The translations under genes and the position numbers were made by a program. The notes below the pieces were generated by a model. It saw only the letters and a program-made list of their open reading frames with translations. It ran no database searches and had not been told where the DNA came from. This document shows positions 8,669-17,625 of a DNA stretch of 64,000 nt, piece by piece (within the stretch, counting starts at the first letter, position 1; each line of letters opens with the position of its first letter). The stretch is from FLUQ01 sp031550605 (lineage in GTDB: Bacteria; Desulfobacterota; Desulfovibrionia; Desulfovibrionales; Desulfovibrionaceae): NCBI GenBank assembly GCA_031550605.1, contig JAVBOK010000018.1, positions 1-64,000 of the forward strand, in the 5' to 3' direction.

Positions 8669-8934
8669 ACGGGAGCGGCCGCCTGTACCGGCGAAAGTCC
8701 GCATCAATCCCTGGCGTCTGCTCCCGAAAAATGGCAAAAACAGGTGGCGCGCACAGCAGCATCTTTCCCTGTCACGTCGTTGCAACGATCCCCGGCGCGA
8801 ACCCGGTTTACCGATCGTTCCCGCGCCTTGCCGCGACAAAAAAGCAGAAGAGGACATCACAAACAGATTGCGCCCACAGCACATTGTCCCAGCGTGGTGA
8901 AACGGGAAACCCTTATCGATTTCCGGAGGTTTCT

Positions 8935-9957
8935 ATGCGGTGTTGTTTACGGTTGTTCTGCGCACTGGCCGCGATCTCTTTGTTTTTCCCCGCTCCCGGC
9001 GGAGCCGCCGGCGAGGCCGATCCCCTGAATCTGAAAGTCATAGCCCAGCAGCCCGGCAGCAACTTCTACGGATATTCTTCAACCCTGGCCAAACTGGTGG
9101 AGCAGAAATGCCCCCCCGGTTCCAGGCTGGACGTCGTTCCCCGCGGCGGGTCCATGGGCAATCCCACCACACTTGACCAGCGCAAGGGGGACCTGGCCTT
9201 TTCCCTTGTCGGCTCCACCGCCTGGGCCTGGACCGGTTTGCGGGACGTATATCCCGCCTATGGGGAACACAGGAACATCCGGTCCGTGACCATGGGGCTG
9301 ATGAATTACGTATACACGGTGGCCGTCGCGCGGCGCAGCTTTGTGGAAAGCACCGGCCTGGACAGCATGGAAAAAATCGTCATGGCGAAAGACATGCCGC
9401 GTCTGGCCATGAAACCGCAGGGCAGCGTGGTCATTCCCGTGGTCGCGGCCATATTCCGTTCGCAGGGCAAAGTTTTTGAGGATGTCCGGAAAGCCGGAAA
9501 ACTGGTCCAGGGCCAGCCTTCGCAGATAGCCGAAATGCTGCGCGACCGCAGGGTCGACGTGTACATCGACTGCATCCCCGTCAACCATCCCGGCTTTGTC
9601 GAAGCCACAATGACCAACGACCTGGTCTTTCTCCCCTTCTCGCCGAAGATGCTCGAGTATATGGCCAAAAACATGGGGATGCCCCCGGTGCCCATGCCCG
9701 GGGGCACCTACAAAGGCCAGAAGGAAGATTACCCTTCCCCCGTGGACGGGCAGTGTCTGCTGGCACACAAGGATGTTTCCGAAAACGACGTGTACCGCAT
9801 CACAAAGCTGCTTATGGAAAACCGTTCCGCGCTGATAGAGGAAAACGGCCCCCTGTACGGCTGGGACCCCGAAAAGAACCGCAGCATGGAAGGCAACCCG
9901 GTGCCCCTGCACCCCGGAGCGGCAAGGTATTACAAGGAAATAGGCTGGCTGCGGTAA
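8935..9957 (+). CDS. TAXI-family TRAP transporter substrate-binding protein, orphan
   Basis: 340 residues with a strong ribosome site (GGAGG) and a signal peptide (cleavage near residue 24, GGAAG). The mature sequence matches TAXI-type extracytoplasmic receptors: an early YGYSSTLAKLV helix, a VVPRGGS loop, QRKGDLAFSLVGSTAWAW, and a late DVYRITKLLMENRSAL. Such receptors normally serve a fused TRAP membrane subunit, but no DctQM-like gene is adjacent. The upstream 266 bp hold no gene. It may work with a transporter elsewhere or feed a sensor; the convergent histidine kinase next door is one candidate partner, on position only. Confidence 0.8.
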   Translation: MRCCLRLFCALAAISLFFPAPGGAAGEADPLNLKVIAQQPGSNFYGYSSTLAKLVEQKCPPGSRLDVVPRGGSMGNPTTLDQRKGDLAFSLVGSTAWAWTGLRDVYPAYGEHRNIRSVTMGLMNYVYTVAVARRSFVESTGLDSMEKIVMAKDMPRLAMKPQGSVVIPVVAAIFRSQGKVFEDVRKAGKLVQGQPSQIAEMLRDRRVDVYIDCIPVNHPGFVEATMTNDLVFLPFSPKMLEYMAKNMGMPPVPMPGGTYKGQKEDYPSPVDGQCLLAHKDVSENDVYRITKLLMENRSALIEENGPLYGWDPEKNRSMEGNPVPLHPGAARYYKEIGWLR

Positions 9958-9984
9958 AACCGTTCGCGAAAACGCGCGGCGGCG

Positions 9985-12315
9985 TCACTCCCCTGTTCCG
10001 GACCCGTGCAGATGCCGGAACAGGGCGGCATTCAGTTCCGCCATGTCGATGGGTTTGGCGATGTGTCCGTTCATGCCCGCATCCCGGCAGGCGTCCTTGT
10101 CTTCCTGCATGGCGTTGGCCGTCATGGCGATAACGGGCACCGTCCCCGCGCCGCCCTTGCCGCTGGCCCGGATGCGCCGTGTCGCTTCCAGGCCGTCCAT
10201 GACCGGCATGCGCACGTCCATAAGGATCAGGTCATATTCTTTGGCCAGAAAAGCCCTTACGCCTTCTTCGCCGTTGCCCGCCACGTCGACCGTGGCGCCC
10301 AGTTCCGACAGCACGGCCAAAGCGATTTCCTGGTTGATGGCGTTGTCTTCCACCAGCAGAAAATTGCGGCCGTCGTACCGGGCGCCGGTTTCGGGCGCGC
10401 CGCCGTATTCCGGAGATTCCGGCGGACCGTCCGCCGGGTCAAGTTCCACGAAAAAGGAAAAGCTGCTGCCCTTGCCGGGCTCGCTGGTCACGCTGATGCC
10501 GCCGCCCATAAGCTCCACCAGGGCCTTGCTGATGGAAAGCCCCAATCCCGTGCCCCCGAATTTGCGGGAGGTGGAACTGTCCGCCTGGGAAAAAGGACGG
10601 AACAGCGCCTCCTGCTCCTCCAGGCTCATGCCGATGCCGGTATCCGCCACGGCGCAGCTCAGCCGCAGGCGCCCGGAAGGCTCCGTCCGCGCGCTCATGC
10701 TCAGCGTAATGCTTCCTTCAAGGGTGAATTTCGACGCGTTGCCCAGCAGGTTGAGCAGAACCTGCGACAGGCGCAGTTCATCGCCGTGAACGTAGTGCGG
10801 AACGGACGCGTCGAGGGCGACGGTGAATTCCAGATTGTGCTCGGCGATACGGGGCAGAATGAGTTCCCTGACGTTGTCCACCATGCCGCGCAGGTTGAAG
10901 GACTGCTTTTCAATGGTCAGCTTGCCCGCCTCAATGCGCGAAAAATCCAGAATGTCGTTGATGATGCCCAGCAGAAGCGAGGCCGAAGCCTGTATTTTTT
11001 TCAGATATTCCAGTTGGGCGGGCGGGGGATCCGCCTGCATGGCCAGATGGGTCATGCCCAGAACCCCGTTCATGGGCGTTCGTATCTCGTGGCTCATGCG
11101 GGCCAGAAAGTCGCGCTGGGCAAGGTTTGCCGCTTCCGCCAGGGCCAGGGCGTTGCGCTCCGTGACGTCGGTGCCCACTTCCATATGCAGCAGCCTGCCG
11201 TCGTGCCAGGTCACCAGGCGGTCGGTAACCAGAAAATCCCGGTGGAGCACCGGGTTGTGGGTTTCCCAACGCAGGGGGGCCATGACGGGCGTGCCGTCTT
11301 CTTCAAAAAGATCCCGCTGCGGGCAGAAGGGGCAGGGTTCGGAAGCTCCCTGCAGCACCTCGTAGCACAATTCCCCCCGCACGTCGTCGCGCCCGAGCAG
11401 CCGGCACAGATAGTCGTTGACGTACACCAGCCGCTTTGTGGCCGGATCGCAGACGTACACTGTGGCATCCACGTTGGACAGCACGCTTTGCAGCACGGAC
11501 ACGGCCCGGACGGTTTCCTCGTTGGCTTTCGCGACGTCCGCGGCCATGGCGTTGATGCTGTCCGCCACTTCGCCCAGTTCGCCCCCGGCCCCTTCGATGC
11601 GCCGGGACAAATCGAAACGCATGGCCCGCACGCCCGCTATGATGCTGCCCACATCGCGCACCGTGCGGCGCGAGAGCAGGACCAGCAGGCCAAAGGTCGT
11701 CCCGAAGCAGAACAGCATGATCAGGGCGATGTTGCGGGTCATGACGTTCAGCTGCGTCGTGATGTCCGTGGTCAGCTCATTGGCCCAGATGTAGCCGATG
11801 GTTTCGCCGCCGCGGCTGACGGGCAGCATGGCGTTCATGATGTCGCCGCGCACCATGGTGCCGGATCTGACCATGGCCGTGTTCGTCCGCATCACCTCGC
11901 GGCCGGGGTGGTCCGCCGGTATGGGCATTCCCACGGCGTGGCCGAAAGAGGACGAAGGGCCGTAAGTGAGAATGCAGTCCAGTTCCCGTGAATAATACCC
12001 GATTCCCAAACCGGGGGAGGACACTCCCACTTCATCCGTAATTTTGGCCAAGGACCGGTTCAGAATCCGGATTTTTTCCTCACGGGGCGCGTTTTCAACG
12101 CCGTGCTGCCGCAGCAGGGCGGCAAAGCCGCCGGGGCCGAGATGAATATCCAAAATCCGCGCGCAACTCAGCAGGTTGCTTTCCTTTTCCTGCAGCACCA
12201 TGCGTTCCGTCAAATTTTTCGCCATGTATCCCGTCAGAAAAAACGGCACGTTCATCAACAGCAGCAGGATGAGGATCACCCTGTGCTGAAAGGAGAACGC
12301 AAACAGCTTCTTCAT
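9985..12315 (-). CDS. Hybrid sensor histidine kinase with response-regulator domain
   Basis: 776 residues from ATG 12315, which is preceded by AAAGGA; longer in-frame starts run through a noncoding repeat. Order of parts: membrane helix (about 11-30), periplasmic sensor region of about 150 residues, second helix (about 190-210), HAMP linker, PAS domain (about 270-390) containing a CPFC motif, HisKA with MSHEIRTPMNG (phospho-acceptor His409), HATPase with GTGLGLSISKALVELMGG, and a C-terminal receiver with Asp700 in MDVRMPVMDG. No histidine phosphotransfer domain or output regulator is encoded nearby, so it is an orphan hybrid kinase. Ligand unknown. Confidence 0.9.
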   Translation of the reverse strand: MKKLFAFSFQHRVILILLLLMNVPFFLTGYMAKNLTERMVLQEKESNLLSCARILDIHLGPGGFAALLRQHGVENAPREEKIRILNRSLAKITDEVGVSSPGLGIGYYSRELDCILTYGPSSSFGHAVGMPIPADHPGREVMRTNTAMVRSGTMVRGDIMNAMLPVSRGGETIGYIWANELTTDITTQLNVMTRNIALIMLFCFGTTFGLLVLLSRRTVRDVGSIIAGVRAMRFDLSRRIEGAGGELGEVADSINAMAADVAKANEETVRAVSVLQSVLSNVDATVYVCDPATKRLVYVNDYLCRLLGRDDVRGELCYEVLQGASEPCPFCPQRDLFEEDGTPVMAPLRWETHNPVLHRDFLVTDRLVTWHDGRLLHMEVGTDVTERNALALAEAANLAQRDFLARMSHEIRTPMNGVLGMTHLAMQADPPPAQLEYLKKIQASASLLLGIINDILDFSRIEAGKLTIEKQSFNLRGMVDNVRELILPRIAEHNLEFTVALDASVPHYVHGDELRLSQVLLNLLGNASKFTLEGSITLSMSARTEPSGRLRLSCAVADTGIGMSLEEQEALFRPFSQADSSTSRKFGGTGLGLSISKALVELMGGGISVTSEPGKGSSFSFFVELDPADGPPESPEYGGAPETGARYDGRNFLLVEDNAINQEIALAVLSELGATVDVAGNGEEGVRAFLAKEYDLILMDVRMPVMDGLEATRRIRASGKGGAGTVPVIAMTANAMQEDKDACRDAGMNGHIAKPIDMAELNAALFRHLHGSGTGE

Positions 12316-12537
12316 CAGAGAATCCTTTCGGCTGAATCCGCTTGTACCGTGGCGCATGCGCGTATAGCCGGCGCGCTCATCGCCCCGGCAGAAACGAACG
12401 GTTGATCCCCGTTTTTCAGTATACGTTAGCGGAAAAAAGAAGAAAAGGAAAGAAAACGGAGCCTGATGGAAGGAAGAAAGGAAAAACCCCGGCGCAATGG
12501 AGTATTTTCGCAGTGCCGATGCGCAGTTGCTCCGGTG

Positions 12538-12629
12538 GATACGCGGCGTACGGCAGCTGCAAATCACATTTTCCATCTGCCGTTCCCTGCAAAAATGCCT
12601 CACACCATGAGGAGCGGAATTTTTGCAAC
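12538..12629 (-). repeat. 92-bp dispersed repeat, copy 1
   Basis: The minus strand of this segment matches 23466-23557 (+) without gaps; I count 78 identical positions of 92. It lies just after the tonB stop and ends 222 bp before the histidine kinase ATG. The remaining gap (12316-12537) is pyrimidine-rich on the minus strand and shows no gene. Confidence 0.75.
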
Positions 12630-12635
12630 AAGACT

Positions 12636-13763
12636 CTACTCGCGCAGCCGGAAAGCCACCGGCACCTCCACCCGGCCCGGTACGGAAACACCCGCCAGCC
12701 GCGCGGGTTTGAAGCGCCACCTTTGCACCGCAATCTGCGCGGCCCGGTCCAGCAGCGTAAATCCGCTGCTTTGCCGCACGGTGACGGCGGCCGCCGTTCC
12801 ATCCGCCCCCACGTCCACCAGCAGGACCACGGTCCCTTCCTGGCCGCGCTGCCGGGCCAGTTCGGGATATGCCGGTTTGGGATTGGCCGTCGGGCCCAAA
12901 GGCGCGGGGTTCGAAGCGCCGCGCCGCCCGTCCCCGGCCGTGCCTCCAGTGCTGGAAGAAGACGCGATCGCGCCGAAGGCGTCCGGAGCCGCCACCCCCG
13001 CGCCGGATGTCACACGATCGGACGACGGCACGCCGGGCGCAACCGCCGGCACCCGGGATTTTTGCCCGGCATGCGCGACGGTTTTGGGGTCGGAACGCGG
13101 CTTGGGCCGCGCGCGGGGCGCAGGGGGCGGAGAAGCGGCGGGGGCCGGGGAAACGACAGTGGCCGGAGCAGGCCGCGCTTCGCGAACCGGCATGGGGCCG
13201 GGATCGGCATCAGCCGGAAGCATGGCGTGTTCCGGCGCCTGCGGCTCAGGGGCAACCGCAGGCATGGCGGGCTGTGGCTCCGGCGGCTCAGGAACAGCCG
13301 GCGTGGAAGGAATCGCCGGAACGGGTTCAGGGGCGGCTTGCGCCACGGGCGGCGCGGCAAGAACCGGTTCGTCGGCGGCTTCGGCAGCCGCGCGGCCGTC
13401 CCCTTCGGCGGTCCCCCCGGCGGCCCCCGCAGGCGCAAGGGACAGGGTGATGCCCAGCCCGTTCCCCGGCCCCTCCGCCCCGATCTGCAGCGGCGTCGGG
13501 TCGTTCCAGATCGGGGCGAAGAACGCGGTCCCGTGCAGCGCCAGCGCCAGCAGGGCGGAACACAACAGCGGCGCGCGCCGCGCGGGCGGGCGGGCAAACC
13601 GGCAGCCGGCGCCCAGGCGTTCCAGAACCGCGGCGGGGTCTTCCACGGCCGGGCCGGGGCACGGCCGTGGCAACGTCTGTTCCGGCCCGGCCGCCGGGGC
13701 GGCCGGGGGGCAAAGCGGCGGCGGCAACCTGGCCGGCCCGTTCGGAACAAACAATTCCCGCAT
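12636..13763 (-). CDS. tonB: TonB energy-transducing protein
   Basis: 375 residues. ATG 13763 is chosen because GAGG sits six bases upstream; TTG 13775 and ATG 13769 are in-frame alternatives, with the TTG overlapping the receptor stop. One membrane helix lies at about 65-85 (LLCSALLALALHGTAFFAPI). A long proline/alanine-rich periplasm-spanning region follows (about 100-290), then a C-terminal TonB domain (about 300-375) with PKPAYPELARQRGQEGTV and the closing WRFKPA...VPVAFRL strand. It carries an unusually long cytoplasmic N-terminus. As the last gene of the B12 operon it is probably dedicated to the adjacent receptor. No exbBD genes are present here. Confidence 0.9.
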   Translation of the reverse strand: MRELFVPNGPARLPPPLCPPAAPAAGPEQTLPRPCPGPAVEDPAAVLERLGAGCRFARPPARRAPLLCSALLALALHGTAFFAPIWNDPTPLQIGAEGPGNGLGITLSLAPAGAAGGTAEGDGRAAAEAADEPVLAAPPVAQAAPEPVPAIPSTPAVPEPPEPQPAMPAVAPEPQAPEHAMLPADADPGPMPVREARPAPATVVSPAPAASPPPAPRARPKPRSDPKTVAHAGQKSRVPAVAPGVPSSDRVTSGAGVAAPDAFGAIASSSSTGGTAGDGRRGASNPAPLGPTANPKPAYPELARQRGQEGTVVLLVDVGADGTAAAVTVRQSSGFTLLDRAAQIAVQRWRFKPARLAGVSVPGRVEVPVAFRLRE

Positions 13764-13771
13764 ACGCATCC

Positions 13772-15787
13772 TCAATAATCGTACCGCAATCCTATCCAGA
13801 ACGAGCGCCCCGGCATCGTGTAATCTTTGTACGTTTCATAGTTGACGTCAAAAATATTCCGGATTTCACCCTTGATGCTCAGGGTTCCCGCGCCGTCCCA
13901 CTTGTGCAGGGTCTGGGTCACAAACAGGTCCGCCACGGTTTCGCCGCCCCGCCTCACCGTATTGCCGTAGTCCGGGTTGGTGCCCCAGTTGGTGTAATCC
14001 ACTTCGTGGCGGTGGCCGTAGTAGGTGGCGCGCAGGTCCACATTCAGGCCGATGCCGGGATGGTTGAAGTTCACGCCGTAGGTCAGGTCCATGTTGCTGA
14101 CGTTGGGCACCTTCAGGCCCTCGTTGTTCTCGTACTTGAAAAGATAGGTCATGTTCACATAGGGCCGCAAGGCGAAAGACCAGTCGAAAACCTGTCCGAT
14201 GTCGAAACTGGCCTGCCCTTCAATACCCCGGTACGTGGTCGAGCCGCTCATGTTGTAATACTGCATGGCCCCGGACGAGGTGCTGCGCGCCGCGATCTTG
14301 TCCCTGTAGTCGGTCTCGAAATAGGTCGCGCCCAGTTTCAGCGCCTTGTAATTGATGTCAAATCCCGCATCCCACCCCAGACCCTTTTCCGGTTTGAGGT
14401 TGTCGTTGCCGATGTAGTTGGGCCCCCAACCGCCGGAATCGTAACCCAACATTTCCTGGGTGGTGGGCACACGGTAGGATTCGCCGTAGTTGGCGCGGAA
14501 GGTCAGCCAGGACAGCGGGCTGTAAGCCGCGCCCACGGACGGCGTGGTATGGTTGAAGTCCGAATCTTCGCCGTTCAGTGTCAGCTTGTAATAGTCATAG
14601 CGCAACCCGCCGCTGAAAATCAGGGAATCATCCAGAAAAGCCAGCTTGGCCAGGATAAAGCCCGCGCCGTTGTTGTGAGTGCTGTCCGCGTCCCGCGCCA
14701 TTTCGGCGGGGGTTCTGGCTTCCTGCTTCACCCAGTCCAGCCCGCCGGTCAGGGTCAAAAAACTTTTGGTGAAGCTCAGTTGCGCCTGCGCGCCCTGGTA
14801 TTCCGTCTCCGTCTTGGTCATATAGGGAAAATACGGGTCCGGGGCGTTGTACCGGTAGTACTGATTGCCGTGATAATACCGCCCTTTCCAGGACAGGCCG
14901 GTATCCTTGTGCCCGCCGTCGTAGGTCAGGTCCAGGGCGTTGTTGTACCGGTTGGTATAGGAATTATGGTCGTTCTCCTTGATATTGTTGGGGCTGCCCA
15001 TATCGTTGCCGTCCACGCCTTCAAACACAAGACCGATGCGGTGCTGATCCAGAAAATTGTAGCCAAGGTTGGCGCTGTACCCCACGATGTGGTCATAGCC
15101 GGTATTGTAATAGCGCTGGCCGCTGCCGGTTTTGTAGTCATTGGCCCTGTTATACGTGACCCCGCCCGAAAAATCGAAGGGGCCGTAGGCCCCGGCCCCT
15201 TCGCCCAGGGCTCGCGCCATGTCCCAGGAGCCGTATCCCGCTTCCAGCGCGGCCGAGGGGGTCGCCTTGCCGCGTTTGGTGATGATGTTGACCACCCCGC
15301 CGATGGCGGAAGCGCCATACTGCACCGAGGCCGGCCCCCGCATGATCTCGATGCGCTCCACGTTGACCAGGGGGATCATGGACAGATTGCTGGTGCCCGC
15401 GCGGCGGCCGTCTATCAGAATCAGCACCCCGCCCTTCATGTCGTCGCCCATGAGGTCGCTGCGCATGCCGCGGATGGTGATGCCCGACAACCCGTTGCCG
15501 GGGGCGTAGCTGTCGGTCTGTATCCCGTAATTGCGCAGAAGGTCGCCCAGTTCCTGATACTGGTTCTTCCTGATATCCTCCTGAGGGACCACGGTCACGG
15601 CCCGGGTCACGGTCCTGATCTTTTCCTCCACCCGCCCGGCCGTCACCACCACGGGTTCCAGTCTGGCGGTGGGAACCGCGCCGCCCGCGGCCGCATCCGA
15701 AGCCGCGCGGGCCGCCGGGGCCGCCATGCACACTGTCGCCGCATACCAGAGAAGCAGAACCGCCAAGCCCGAACCGAAACGCTTCAT
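13772..15787 (-). CDS. btuB: TonB-dependent outer-membrane receptor, probably for cobalamin
   Basis: 671 residues from ATG 15787, which has AAGGAAGG upstream and starts a signal peptide (about 30 residues, ending AARA). A TonB box-like segment and plug domain follow (about 40-170, with GLSGITIRGMRSDLMGDD and VNVERIEIMRGPASVQYG), then a 22-strand-type barrel ending in a terminal aromatic residue (LRYDY). It lies 54 bp after the permease and touches the tonB start, so it belongs to the riboswitch-controlled operon. Family alone does not separate cobalamin from siderophore receptors; the upstream cobalamin riboswitch is what makes the B12 assignment likely. Confidence 0.85.
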   Translation of the reverse strand: MKRFGSGLAVLLLWYAATVCMAAPAARAASDAAAGGAVPTARLEPVVVTAGRVEEKIRTVTRAVTVVPQEDIRKNQYQELGDLLRNYGIQTDSYAPGNGLSGITIRGMRSDLMGDDMKGGVLILIDGRRAGTSNLSMIPLVNVERIEIMRGPASVQYGASAIGGVVNIITKRGKATPSAALEAGYGSWDMARALGEGAGAYGPFDFSGGVTYNRANDYKTGSGQRYYNTGYDHIVGYSANLGYNFLDQHRIGLVFEGVDGNDMGSPNNIKENDHNSYTNRYNNALDLTYDGGHKDTGLSWKGRYYHGNQYYRYNAPDPYFPYMTKTETEYQGAQAQLSFTKSFLTLTGGLDWVKQEARTPAEMARDADSTHNNGAGFILAKLAFLDDSLIFSGGLRYDYYKLTLNGEDSDFNHTTPSVGAAYSPLSWLTFRANYGESYRVPTTQEMLGYDSGGWGPNYIGNDNLKPEKGLGWDAGFDINYKALKLGATYFETDYRDKIAARSTSSGAMQYYNMSGSTTYRGIEGQASFDIGQVFDWSFALRPYVNMTYLFKYENNEGLKVPNVSNMDLTYGVNFNHPGIGLNVDLRATYYGHRHEVDYTNWGTNPDYGNTVRRGGETVADLFVTQTLHKWDGAGTLSIKGEIRNIFDVNYETYKDYTMPGRSFWIGLRYDY

Positions 15788-15841
15788 GATGCCTTCCTTG
15801 TGAGAGTAAGAGGTGAGTGCTGTGCTGCGTTCGATCATTCC

Positions 15842-16834
15842 TCAGAAGATGTCCCCGCCGCGACTGGCGCGGAACAGGGTCCAAAGAAAAAAGGGTCCTC
15901 CGATCAGGGCGGTGATTATGCCGACGGGCAGTTCCGCCGGGGCCAGAATCGCGCGCGAAACCAGATCGCACACGGCCAGAAAGCAGCCGCCCAGGAAAAA
16001 GCTGGCCGGCAGCAGCACCCTGTGGTTCCAGCCCAGGCGCAGACGGCAGATGTGGGGCACCATCATGCCCACAAACCCGATGGGCCCGGCCAGGGAAACC
16101 ACCGTGCCCACAATGACCGAAGCCACGGCGAAAAACAGAATCTTCGCGCGGTTGACCCGCACGCCCCGGCTGGCGGCCAGTTCTTCCCCGGCGGTCAGCA
16201 GGTCCAGTTCCGGGGCAAGGCGGCCGATGATCAACGCGCCGGCGCAGGCCACAAACCCCAGATCGGCCAGGCGGGCCGTTTCCAGCCCGGCCAGGGACCC
16301 CATCATCCAGTGCAGGATGCGCAGCGAATCCTGCGCGCCGGAAAGGTACTGAATGAACATCACCAGGCTGGAGCAGAAAAAGCTGATGATCACCCCGGCC
16401 AGCAGCATCACGGAAGTGGAAAAACCGCCCTTGGCCCTGGTGATCAGGTAGACCAGGGACATGGACAGCGCCCCGCCGGTCAGGGCCGCCAGAAGGCTGC
16501 CCGAACCGCCCAGAAAGGAAAACCCCGCCCCCAGGCCGAAATAGACCGCCGCCCCCAGAGCCGCCCCGCTGGACACGCCCAGGGTGAACGGCGTGGCCAG
16601 GGGATTGCGGAACAGGGCCTGAAAGACCATGCCGCTGACCGACAGCCCGGCCCCGGCCAGAAACGCGGCGGCGGTGCGGGGCAACCGCAGCCGCCAAAAT
16701 ACCTCGGCATCCGGGTTGCCCGTCTGCCACAAGGAGAAGGGGGAGACAAGGCTCATGCCGCCGAAGGGACACAAAGCCGTCAGGACAAGGCAGGCGGCGG
16801 CGAAAAGGATGAGGGCGCGGCGCGTTCCGGACAT
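15842..16834 (-). CDS. btuC: ABC transporter permease of the FecCD/BtuC type
   Basis: 330 residues from ATG 16834, with GGGGA five bases upstream; a TTG at 16849 that overlaps the ATPase stop is the alternative. The protein is a multi-spanning (about ten helices) permease with family signatures: LRLPRTAAAFLAGAGLSVSGMVFQALFRNPLATP near the N-terminus, and GPIGFVGMMVPHICR plus the EELPVG-type ending near the C-terminus (here AELPVGIITALIGGPFF). It forms the inner-membrane channel for the substrate delivered by the binding protein. Placement in the riboswitch operon indicates cobalamin or a corrinoid as cargo. Confidence 0.88.
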   Translation of the reverse strand: MSGTRRALILFAAACLVLTALCPFGGMSLVSPFSLWQTGNPDAEVFWRLRLPRTAAAFLAGAGLSVSGMVFQALFRNPLATPFTLGVSSGAALGAAVYFGLGAGFSFLGGSGSLLAALTGGALSMSLVYLITRAKGGFSTSVMLLAGVIISFFCSSLVMFIQYLSGAQDSLRILHWMMGSLAGLETARLADLGFVACAGALIIGRLAPELDLLTAGEELAASRGVRVNRAKILFFAVASVIVGTVVSLAGPIGFVGMMVPHICRLRLGWNHRVLLPASFFLGGCFLAVCDLVSRAILAPAELPVGIITALIGGPFFLWTLFRASRGGDIF

Positions 16835-16845
16835 GCTTTCCCCGT

Positions 16846-17625
16846 TCAATCGGCCAGCACGGCCGGCAGGCCCGTGCGCGGATGCCGCACATAAGTGAAA
16901 CAGCAGTCAAAAGCCCGTTCCAGAACGCCGTTTTGCAAAAGTTCCGCCACCGGCCCGAAAAAAAGCTGCTCCCCGGCCCGCAGGACCAGGACGTCGCCGC
17001 CGGCCCCAAGCGGGTGGTTCAGGTCGTGGGTCACCGTGACCATGGTCAGCCCCTGCTCGCGGTTCAGGCGCGCGAGCAGGGCGTGCAGGTCAGCCGCGTG
17101 TTTCGGGTCCAGAAAGGAAGCCGGTTCGTCCAGCAGCAGGACCGGCGCCTCCTGGGCCAGGGCGGCGGCCAGATACGCCCGCTGGCGCTCGCCGCCGGAA
17201 AGGGCGCGCAGGGAACGGCCGGCAAGGTCCGCCATGCCGGTCAGCCGCAATGCTTTGTCCGCGGCCGCCCGGTCCGCCGCCGAGCCGCCGGCCGAACCGT
17301 GGGCGTACCGGCCGAGCCGCAGAAATTCGGCCACCGTGAACGGCGGTATCCAGCCCCCCGCCTGGGGCACATAGGAAAGCACCGTCGCCAGTTCCCGCTG
17401 GCCGTACGCCGCCAGATCCCGCCCCCCGACCGTGATGGAACCGGAAGCCCGGCCCCCGTCGTGCAAACGCAACAGGCACTTGAGCAGGGTCGATTTGCCC
17501 GCGCCGTTGGGGCCGACGACCGAAAGGAATCCCCCCGCCGGCACGGCGAACGTAAGGCCGCGCAGGACCGGCGGCCCGCTGAAGGCAAAAGAGAAATCCC
17601 GTATCCGCAGCATAAGGCGCCTCAT
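16846..17625 (-). CDS. btuD: ABC transporter ATP-binding protein of the FecE/BtuD type
   Basis: 259 residues. All nucleotide-binding motifs are present: Walker A (GPNGAGKST, about 38-46), Q-loop (VPQAGG), signature LSGGERQ, Walker B (VLLLDEPASFLD) and the switch histidine (VTVTHDLNH). The start overlaps the stop of the binding-protein gene by four bases (ATGA) and its own stop is adjacent to the permease start, so the three are translationally coupled. It powers uptake through the permease at the inner membrane. Confidence 0.9.
   Translation of the reverse strand: MRRLMLRIRDFSFAFSGPPVLRGLTFAVPAGGFLSVVGPNGAGKSTLLKCLLRLHDGGRASGSITVGGRDLAAYGQRELATVLSYVPQAGGWIPPFTVAEFLRLGRYAHGSAGGSAADRAAADKALRLTGMADLAGRSLRALSGGERQRAYLAAALAQEAPVLLLDEPASFLDPKHAADLHALLARLNREQGLTMVTVTHDLNHPLGAGGDVLVLRAGEQLFFGPVAELLQNGVLERAFDCCFTYVRHPRTGLPAVLAD

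Noticed and set aside
8740..8770. Possible sigma-54 promoter before the TAXI gene (TGGCGC...GCAGC)
   Set aside because: The -12 element lacks TTGC and spacing does not fit.
5537..8884. An 1115-residue open frame on the minus strand opposite the M48 and cyclase genes
   Set aside because: Its sequence is low-complexity arginine/glycine/proline-rich, has no recognisable domain, and mirrors the codon pattern of well-supported genes on the other strand. It is a GC-driven shadow.
13667..16894. A 1075-residue plus-strand open frame across the B12 receptor and permease
   Set aside because: The minus-strand genes here have clear family motifs and coupled starts; the plus-strand reading has none.
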